A DNA stretch of 64,000 nucleotides from Lachnospiraceae bacterium (GTDB lineage: Bacteria; Bacillota; Clostridia; Lachnospirales; Lachnospiraceae): NCBI GenBank assembly GCA_009774175.1, contig VSNG01000006.1, positions 1 to 64,000 of the forward strand, in the 5' to 3' direction. The notes under the pieces are model-generated. The model saw only the letters and a program-made list of their open reading frames with translations. It was not told the DNA's origin and searched no databases. A program made the position numbers and the translations under genes. This document shows positions 52,604-61,300 of this stretch, in pieces; positions within the stretch are counted from its first letter, which is position 1; every line of letters starts with the position of its first letter.

Positions 52604-52795
52604 CTGCTCAATCTCGCTCCGCAGGCCTTCGCTTCCCCGCAGTGCTCGCTCAATCTCGCTCCGCGGACCTTCGCTTCCCCGCAGTGCTCGCTCAACCTCG
52701 CTCCGCGGACCTTCGCTTCCCCGCAGTGCTCGCTCAACCTCGCTCCGCGGACCTTCGCTTCCCCGCAGTGCTCGCTCAATTCCGCTCCGCTTCAT
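52604..52795. repeat. 42-bp tandem repeat in the leader of the EAL/HDOD gene
   Basis: Four full copies and one partial copy of a 42-bp unit (minus strand: CACTGCGGGGAAGCGAAGGT and CCGCGGAGCG... continuing). Copies: 52604-52644, 52645-52686, 52687-52728, 52729-52770, then partial. Units 3 and 4 are identical; the others differ by a few bases. The unit length is a multiple of three, so frames stay open through it in several registers, giving frames like SEHCGEAKVRGARL. It lies within a region I predict to be the leader of the EAL/HDOD gene. Confidence 0.92.
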
Positions 52796-52900
52796 TTCGC
52801 TCACGGGCTTTCGCCCTATCACTACACAATCTGTCAAAATTGCCTGCAAGCAGTCATTTTGCCATCTTATGTAGTGGCACTGCTCATTGCTTACCTGTAA

Positions 52901-52929
52901 ATTATAGCAAATAATTTACCATATTTCCA
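52901..52929 (-). promoter_or_regulatory. Predicted promoter of the EAL/HDOD gene
   Basis: On the minus strand TGGAAA (52924-52929), 17-nt spacer, perfect TATAAT (52901-52906). It would place the tandem repeats in a leader of about 320 nt. A perfect AT-rich stem (GTAAATTAT/ATAATTTAC, 52897-52919) overlaps the -10. Confidence 0.5.
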
Positions 52930-52935
52930 TAATTA

Positions 52936-54237
52936 TCAATAAGTTTTCTTATCAAGACCCATTCTGATTATAATATCCTGAATCTTTTCATAAACCAGTT
53001 TTTCATCCATTGTCAGAATTTTGCGCCCTTCCATTGTAATCCGGCCGTTTACTATCACCGTATCAACCTCCGAACCGTTGGCGGAATAGGAAAGCCCCGC
53101 CAGCAGGTTGTTTCTGGGCGTAAGCGACGGCGTATTCAGATCGAGAATGGCCAGATCCGCCTTCTTTTCTACCTCGATGGAGCCAATCTCCTTCTCCAGC
53201 CCAAGCGCCTTCGCCCCGTTAATGGTCGCAATCCGAAAGCCTTCCTTTGCGCTGACGCACTGGGGCGTCCTGCCGGTTCCCTTATGAATCAGCGTAAGCA
53301 GGCTCAGCTCATGGAACATGTTCAGGCAGTTATTGCTGGCGGCGCCGTCCGTACCGAGGCATACGTTAACGCCTTTCTCCAGCATCTTTGCAATAGGTGC
53401 AAACCCGTTTCCCAGCTTCATATTGCTGGCAGGATTTGTCACCACGCTGACATTTTTCCGTTTCAGAATATCAATATCTTCATCCGTCACCTGTACGCAA
53501 TGGGCCGCAATGGCGGGCACATCAAAAACACCGCATCTCTCTGCAAGCGCAATCGGAGTGCATCCGTACTTTTCCTGAATCTGGCCAATCTCGCTCTCGC
53601 TCTCAGACAGATGAATATGGATTCCCATATTTTCCTTTTTGGCCTCCGACGCCACGATCTTTAAAAAGGCATCGTCACAGGTATATGGCGCATGAGGCCC
53701 CAGCTTGAAAGTAAGCCTGTCGCAATCCGCCGCAGCATCCCGCTCCTCGTAAGCCTGCCGCAGACGGGACTGTCCCGCCTCGTCATTGCCGCTTCCCACA
53801 AGTCCCCTGCAAATCACGGCGCGCATGCCGGACTCCTTCACCGCACGGGTAGTCTGATGAATATTCATCTGCATATCGTTGAAGCAGGTCGTACCGCTCT
53901 TCATCATCTCGATGATAGCCAGATTCGCTCCCCAATAAGTATCCTCGTCGGTCATCTGCTGCTCAATCGGATCAATGGTACCAAAAAGCCAGTCCATAAA
54001 GGAAAGGTCGTCCGCTACATTTCTCATAAACGACATATAGGAATGGGTATGGCAGTTAATTAACCCCGGAATCACCAGCCTGTCCTTGCCCGCTATTACC
54101 TTATCCGCCGTAAATCCCGCCGGCTTGTCGCCTATTCCCGTTATTCGGTCTTTCTCGATATAAAGCGATGTCTCCCGAATCACATCCTCAGCGCCTTCGG
54201 GTAATATTACCAAAGCATCTTTAATCTCAATTCCCAT
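52936..54237 (-). CDS. mtaD: 5-methylthioadenosine/S-adenosylhomocysteine deaminase
   Basis: A 433-residue amidohydrolase of the MtaD/TRZ/ATZ type. Zinc ligands: INCHTHSYM (near residue 61), IHIHLSES (near 205), AAHCVQV (near 240) and the Asp in LGTDGAASNN (near 290). It deaminates methylthioadenosine and S-adenosylhomocysteine (or adenosine). The C-terminal part has the composite beta domain. GAAAGGAA precedes the ATG; the upstream dehydrogenase gene ends 42 nt away. An older name is cytosine/chlorohydrolase-like. Confidence 0.85.
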   Translation of the reverse strand: MGIEIKDALVILPEGAEDVIRETSLYIEKDRITGIGDKPAGFTADKVIAGKDRLVIPGLINCHTHSYMSFMRNVADDLSFMDWLFGTIDPIEQQMTDEDTYWGANLAIIEMMKSGTTCFNDMQMNIHQTTRAVKESGMRAVICRGLVGSGNDEAGQSRLRQAYEERDAAADCDRLTFKLGPHAPYTCDDAFLKIVASEAKKENMGIHIHLSESESEIGQIQEKYGCTPIALAERCGVFDVPAIAAHCVQVTDEDIDILKRKNVSVVTNPASNMKLGNGFAPIAKMLEKGVNVCLGTDGAASNNCLNMFHELSLLTLIHKGTGRTPQCVSAKEGFRIATINGAKALGLEKEIGSIEVEKKADLAILDLNTPSLTPRNNLLAGLSYSANGSEVDTVIVNGRITMEGRKILTMDEKLVYEKIQDIIIRMGLDKKTY

Positions 54238-54279
54238 GTTTAAATTCCTTTCTTTCCTATCAGTATTCTTAGTATTTCG

Positions 54280-55239
54280 TTATTTGTTGACGACATTCCT
54301 GTCTTCTCCATCCAGAAAAGCCTGTATGTTTTTACCCACTTCCTCCACAAGGCGTTCTCTCGCCTCTGTGCTGGCCCAGGCCATATGCGGCGTAATAATC
54401 AGCTTTGTGCTGTCCTTGATCTTACCAAGCGGATTATCCTTGCTGATGGGCTCTTTTTCCAATACGTCCAGGCCAGCCGCCGCGATCCGTCCCTGTGTCA
54501 ACGCTTCATAAAGCGCCTCCGTATCCACCACCGGACCTCTGGCTACGTTGACAAGAACCGCCGTTTTTTTCATTTTGGAAAAGGCCTCTTTATTAATAAG
54601 GCCCCTCGTCCTGTCGCTTAAGGGACAGTGCAGGGATAAAATATCCGACTGCTTAAGCAGTTCGTCCAATTCCACACGTTCATACTCCGTACAGCTGCTC
54701 TTGCCGGAAGCGGAGTAAAAAATCACTTTACAGCCAAGCGCCTGCGCCACTTTTGCCACCCTGCGGCCGATATTTCCCATGCCGACGATGCCCCATGTCT
54801 TTCCTTCAAACTCTCCGAAGGCCCTGTCAAAATTGGAAAAACGATCCTGATTTGCATAGGCCCCTGATTTCACATAATCGTCATAAAACGCCAGTTTTTC
54901 TTCCAAAGCCAAAGCCAGCATAAGCGTATGCTGTACCACCGCCGCCGTACTGTAATTCACTACATTGGCCACTTTAATGCCGCGGCTCTTACAATAAACC
55001 AGATCCACATTGTCAAAGCCTGTGGCAAACAGGCAGATCAGCTTTACATTCGGCGCATCCTTTAAAGTACTTTCATTCATGGGCGCTTTATTTGCAATTA
55101 CAATATCCGCGTCCTTAACCCGCTCCGCCGTATTCTCCGCCACCGTGTTAGGATAATAATCCACCTCTCCAAATTTTTCAAAGCAACTGACATCAATATC
55201 CGTCCCAACACTGTTACGCTCCAAAACCACCAGCTTCAT
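54280..55239 (-). CDS. D-2-hydroxyacid dehydrogenase
   Basis: A 319-residue NAD(P)-dependent enzyme. The Rossmann motif GMGNIGRRVAKVAQALG is near residue 150; catalytic Arg in NVARGPVVDTEAL, and a Glu and His pair (HMAWAS) follow. The exact substrate (hydroxypyruvate, phosphoglycerate, glycerate or another 2-oxoacid) is not defined. The start is the ATG at 55239 (MKLVVLERN) with GGGAGG before it; a GTG two codons upstream is possible. Confidence 0.88.
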   Translation of the reverse strand: MKLVVLERNSVGTDIDVSCFEKFGEVDYYPNTVAENTAERVKDADIVIANKAPMNESTLKDAPNVKLICLFATGFDNVDLVYCKSRGIKVANVVNYSTAAVVQHTLMLALALEEKLAFYDDYVKSGAYANQDRFSNFDRAFGEFEGKTWGIVGMGNIGRRVAKVAQALGCKVIFYSASGKSSCTEYERVELDELLKQSDILSLHCPLSDRTRGLINKEAFSKMKKTAVLVNVARGPVVDTEALYEALTQGRIAAAGLDVLEKEPISKDNPLGKIKDSTKLIITPHMAWASTEARERLVEEVGKNIQAFLDGEDRNVVNK

Positions 55240-55274
55240 AGGCACCTCCCAAAATATGTTAAATTTACTCTTTC

Positions 55275-55303
55275 ACTATAACACAGCGACTATTGATATT
55301 CAA
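55275..55303 (-). promoter_or_regulatory. Predicted promoter of the dehydrogenase/deaminase unit
   Basis: On the minus strand TTGAAT (55298-55303), 17-nt spacer, TATAGT (55275-55280), 35 nt before the dehydrogenase start. Confidence 0.6.
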
Positions 55304-55306
55304 TTT

Positions 55307-55335
55307 AAAACAGGCGGGATAACCCCGCCTGTTTT
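55307..55335 (-). terminator. Terminator of the giant surface protein gene
   Basis: A perfect 11-bp stem AAACAGGCGGG/CCCGCCTGTTT around a five-base loop; the flanks are TTTT on one side and AAAA on the other, so it works on either strand. Confidence 0.85.
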
Positions 55336-55359
55336 TTATCTCTTTATATTGTCAGTCTC

Positions 55360-58300
55360 TCAAGCCTCTCCGCCGACGTTTTCATTCTCTTCCTTTTTTC
55401 TTCTGCGAAGAAGCAAAACTACAGTTATAACTGCCGCCACGATAACCGCTAACCAGATAAAATAGCAGATTCCAAGGAAGGTCGGGCAGATATGGCACAA
55501 GCTGCATTTGCCGTTTGCCAGTGTCCCATCCTCTGCGGCATAAGCGATTGCATAAACCGAAAACATGAACGTCTGAATGGTGATCGTCTCCGCCTTATCG
55601 TCCAGATCCTCAAGCAGGGTAAACGCCCCCTCATGGGTACGGACAACATAGAGTTCTGCGGCATGGGCCTGTAATTCCTCCGGCACGTCGATAATAATTT
55701 CAATCGGTTCCCCTGTTTCCCTGACCGCATTCCATTCACTCGCTCCGACGCGCACATACATGGAGATGTCCACATACATACCAATCTCCAAATTGGGAAT
55801 ACGGCCGCGAAGCTCCTCCACTCCCTGTTCGGTAAGCTCCCTGTCCTCCTGAGATACAGCACTGTCAATCCGCTCCACATCTATGCGGATTTCAATGGTT
55901 TCGCCCTGCGATACCTGTGCGGTCTGCTGCTTCGACAAAACTGCGTTCGCCACTGCCACGGCATCCGCCGCCTGCGCCGTACAAAGCGATTCGTCCACAT
56001 TATTGACAGTGACGATCACCATACCCTCATCCACAGGTATGGCCGCGGTCTTTTCTGTTTTTCCAACAGTTACCGGCTTGATCGGGGTTTTGGGTACGAT
56101 CTTATCATCCACAACGGTGTGCGGCTCTACTGTGCCAGACTGCCCTTTTGCATGCTGATTTTCGCCCGGCTTTTTACCATTTTCCGTATCTGCGCCGTTA
56201 TCCTTGTCTGCCGCCCTGTCCGCGCCATCCGGCTTTTCACTCTCTTTCGCGCCTGTTTTGTCTGTCGGCTTCTTTTTATCATCCGGCCCTGTAGCTTCGC
56301 CCGGAGCTGTCTCATCCGCAGGATTTACGTCGCTGTTCGGGCTCGTTATACTGCCGCCGGAAGTTGTACCGCCGCCCGGATTCGTACTGCCGCCCGGGTC
56401 TGTGCCGTCACCTGAACCTCCGCCGTTTTCTGTCTCTGTTCTCCCATCAGACTTCTTATCGTCGTCCTCATCCGAATCATCCGCCGTATCTGTACCATTG
56501 TCCGCATCTTCCTTTTTTTGAACGCCGCTCGCCGTTACCACTTTATTTTCCATAATGTTCGCAATCGTATAGACGCCGTCCGCCGCAGGCATGATTGTTC
56601 TCCCATTCACGCTGACCGCAAAGCTGTTTGTCTTTTCATAACCGCTATTGATGGCAACGCCAAAACGAAAGCTTCCGCCCTCCTTGACAGGACTTATGCT
56701 TCCCGGCTGCGCCGCCAGCATGTAACCTGTGCCGGACTGTAACGTGACGATATACCCCGTACTGTAAAAGGCGTAAACTGTCATATCCGCGATGATATTC
56801 GTAAACACCGCAGGGCTGTTTCCCTGCTCGTCTGCGCACCATTCACCCGCAAAAATCTGATCCCCGGCATCCTTCTTTGGCGGTACGGCAGGAATTGCCG
56901 ATAACGTCCCGCCATAATCCACAGAAATAACCCTGTACTCCTCTCCGTTTGCCTGAAAAGTCACTTTAATCTGATAAGCGCCGATCTTTGCCGCAGCGCT
57001 GTTTTTGCTGGCAAAATTAGAAATTCCCGCTTTTACGCGCACAACATAGCTTCCGGGATCAAGTCCTGTGATCTCGCCGCTTCCGTTTGTACTATGAGCC
57101 TCCCACGTTTTGCCGTTGTCCATAGATACTTCATAATCTGTACCTGCACTCAGCCCTGTCAGTTTTCCTTTTCCGCCCGGCACATTCACATCTACGCCTG
57201 CAGGCGTCGGTTTCTGCGGTCTGCCCGGTATATTAAGACTCTGCACTTCGCTGTCCGTAGTCTCTTTGCCATTTCCTTTTTTCACAATGCTTAGCGTCGT
57301 ACCAAGCCACTGTTCAGGGATGGGAACGAAGCCCGCCTTGTCCGCCCTGCAGGAAGTTCCGTTTATTAGGTATTCCCCATTGGGCACAAGATCTTTCAGT
57401 TTTTCCGTCACATAATTAACTGATGCTGTGGGCGTCGCTTCCCGTCCTTTTATTCTCACAGTCACATTTTTCGTCGTCTCATTTCCCGCATTGTCTTTGG
57501 CGGTAATCCTTATCGTTGTGATACCCGCCGGTATCTCGGATGCAGGAATAGTAAAGGAAATCTCCGCCTTTAAAGCGTTCGTATCAACAGTAACCGACTT
57601 TTGCGCGCTGCCTCCGACCTTATAGGTAACTTCGGCAAGCCCCGTCGTAATAGCCTGCGCCGTATCGTCTTTTACCGTCACCCGTACTGCCGGGACGTCA
57701 TCATAATAGCTGTCCTCCTTTAAGTCCGTGGCGATATCCGGCGCATGATCTTCCACAATGACACCCTTTGCCCCCTGGCTTGCGTCTACGGTCACGCTGT
57801 CCGCGGCATTACCTGCCGTATCCGCACAGGTAATGGCAATAGTTCCTTTAAAATTCTCAGCAAACGTAATCTGTGCTTCGCCCTTTGCCACAGAGGCTGT
57901 CTTCGTCCTGGCTTTACTGCTGTCAGGATTTCCGCTCGCATCTTCAGGCATCATGGTATAACTGATCTTCTCCACGCCGCTTCCCGCATCTGTGACGGGC
58001 ACATGAATAATCAAACTCTTTTTTCCTATGATATACTGCCAGAGATTCGCCTCCTTGTTTTCATAGGTAAGCGTACCGATCACAGGTTTTGTATTGTCTA
58101 ACATGACCTTAAATTCTTTGCTTTCCGGCGACTCATTTCCTGCCGCATCTACAGCCTTGAACCGATAAGTATGCGCTCCCTCCACAACCTCCTTATATTC
58201 GTAATGACAGGGCGCATCGCCGTCGCTTCCGGTGAAGTCGTTTACTTTCTGATATTTGCCCCCGTCAATGCTTACCCATAGCTGCTCCACACCCACACCG

Positions 58301-61300
58301 TCATGAAGGGTCAGTGGAATCGTCTTCTGCGCATTTGTCCACCCTGTTGGCAAAACGATATTTTTCTGTAAAACAGGTGCGTCCGGCCCCGTTTCATCCC
58401 GCCATTGGGCATATAATGTCAGATCCGCCGTCACCTGATCTGTATCGAAGTCCCACTCGCTTCCGCCCGACTCCGCTGTATACCAGCCTTTAAAGGCATA
58501 TCCTGCTCGCTCCGGATCATCCGGCTTCACCAACGTTGCGTTCGCCGCCGCAAGCTGGGATGCTGCTGCGGCCTCCGTACCGGATACAAATACCGCCTCG
58601 TATACGGTCAGGGATTTCGCAACGGTTTTCCCCGAACCGCTTGTAAGGTCAAAACGGTAAGTGCCTTTCTCCATCACTTTATAGTCGGTTTCTCTGTTGA
58701 TTTCCCCGTCTGCGTCGCCCGGCTCGGCAGTGAGGGCAGCGATCTCCTCGCTGTTTACTTCCACATTTCCGCCGGACATGCCATATGTCGCCTTAACGGA
58801 AATCGGAAGTCCCTCGTTCTTTGGAACACCCACGGTTTTGTATATCGCTGTCAGCACAGGCTCCGCAGTATCAATTCTGATCGGCCCGGCAAATCCCTCT
58901 GTCTTATTCGACTCTCTGCTGACACTGTCGTCGCCCGCCTGGTCATAATACTTATAATAAACATACCAGACGCCGTTTCCATTTACGCTCACGGTATTTG
59001 ACGACGTAAGTTCCGTCAATCCCTCCGTGGGTATTTCCTCATTGGAAGTTACTATTTTAATATATTTTTTCCCCACGCCGCTCTGACTGTCGTTTGCAGA
59101 AAAGGTAACGATCTGATTACTTCCCTGCCAGCTGTCGGATACACCCGATACATTCACCACAGGCGCAGTCGTGTCAATATACTGCACATTTACAGTGGCC
59201 GTGTTTTCTCCGCCATAATCCAGATCCCGCACTTTTACCGTATAAATTCCGTTCCGTGGCGCCCATGTTTCCCCGCTGTTTGCATTGGTTTTTGCCTTTT
59301 TGCCATCCGGCAGGATGACCTCATAATTTTTCCCCGCATAATCTGTCAATGACCATTCCAGAGTGGCCATATCGTTCGTCCACTTCGTGGGCGCGCCGGT
59401 CAGGGTAATTTTCGGCGCATGGGAATTAATCGCCGCCTGTGAAATCACGGTATAGCCAGCAGATCTCGCCGTATAGGTATGACTCACCTGATCTGTCACT
59501 TTAATATGCAGGTATTTTGTAGTTTCCGTACTCTCCGAGGCCGTGTAAGAAAGCTCGGCTTTACCTGCCTGTACCTGACTGGCCGTAAGGCTTTTCCATG
59601 TGCTTGCTGCTGGCGTACCCGTAGTATTTGTCCACGCATACTGCACCGACTTTACACCGGACTGGGAGTCCGAAAAAGTAACGGGCAGCGTAATCTTCGT
59701 ATATACGCCTGCCTTCGTTGTCTGGTTCGTTCCGCTTTCTAAACGCGCTCCAACCGCTCCGGTGGGATTGTTCCTGTCAATCTTTTCTACCTGAATGTCC
59801 TTTGTGATAATATACTCTTTATTCTTTGAACTCAATTGGAACGTATACCATCCGTTTTCTGTCACGGTAACTGCAGATGAGCTTACCGAAAGAGTCTTCC
59901 AACTGCTCGTCCCCGCCTTGCGGTATTGCAGTGTGCCGCCGCTTGCATTTGCCGTTGTCAGATTAATATTTCTGCTTGCCGCCCACACGCTGTTATTGGC
60001 ACTGACTACAAGTGTAGGCGCCGGAGCGGCTGGGGCCGTGGGGGATTGCGGCGTCCCGAAATCCACTTCTGCATATTTATATGTGGTCGCCCCTGTAGTG
60101 TCGTAGGTGCCAATGACATGGAGATACCATTTGCCATTGCTGCTTCCGCTTCCCGGCTCTTTCCGAACAGACACAGACAGTCCCGACGTACCTTTTGCAG
60201 CGGTCAGTTCCGACGAAGACGTATCCACCCAGCCTGTCACAGGCATGGTTGTGGAATCGGACCATACATAACGCAGCGAGTTAGTGTTTGCTTTATTATC
60301 ATTCACGGCAATATTCACCGTACCTATTCCATTTGCAACTCCTTTAGAGGTCAGCGTGAAGTTTGACTGTGCCGTATTGGCGGAAGCAGTCGTATTTCCG
60401 CTGCCTCCCGGACAGGCATTTCCATTGGTATTACACATATCCTTAATATTGCCGGCATTGTTAACCTTTGTCACATTTAGCGTGCCGCTTGCTCCTGCTT
60501 TTACGCTTCCTGTAAAATATAGCACGTTGGTATCCGCACCGCCTGTATATCTGGCCTCTCCCCATGTGGTTTCCACATTAACTGACGAAAGACTGCTGTT
60601 CGCGCTGTCTACGATTTCATCAAAAATAAGAGATACGGTAAAGGTATCGCCTGCCTTATAAAGGCCGCCTGCCATAGGGGCCACTGCCACCATCTTGGGT
60701 TCATTCTTATCATGCACAACAGCATAGCTTGTAAGCCCATCTACATACCAGATATCCTTATCCGCACCGGTAGCCCCGAAATAGACATAACAGGTATCGT
60801 CTACCTTTAAATCCACATAAGTCTTTCCGTTGTAAGCGTAGGCTCTACCATTAGAATTACGCGGATATCCCCCACTTTCACCTCCTCCCGTACGGGTATC
60901 TGGAAAATAATAATGTAGGGCGGCATCTTTCTGACCCTGCAGGAAATTACATGCCCAAAGCTGCCCGCTCACACCGGAAACTGCTGCGTCGGTTGCGCTT
61001 AATGAATAATTTGTATCAGCCAGCGCCTTTGTTCCCATATAAACATGTTCGTATCCGTCTTCATACTCATAAGCATATAGGTCGTAACGATAATACCACC
61101 CGGATGCCGTATTTTTCAGATATTTTACCTCATTGGCATCTTTATAATAGCTTGTAAACGACGTGCTGGTATTGTAATTTATCTCATTGTAGCGATTCGT
61201 TAAAAAACTCACGTTTTCCTTCGTGCCACCCTGACCCCCGGTCGTGTCCGCAATCCTTTGGCCATATGTCGTATTTACTTCGGCAACATTTACAATAGAT

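Noticed and set aside
52547..52914. Several frames with ALRGSEGPRSE-type repeats
   Set aside because: They are readings of the 42-bp tandem repeat on both strands and have no start or ribosome site that fits.
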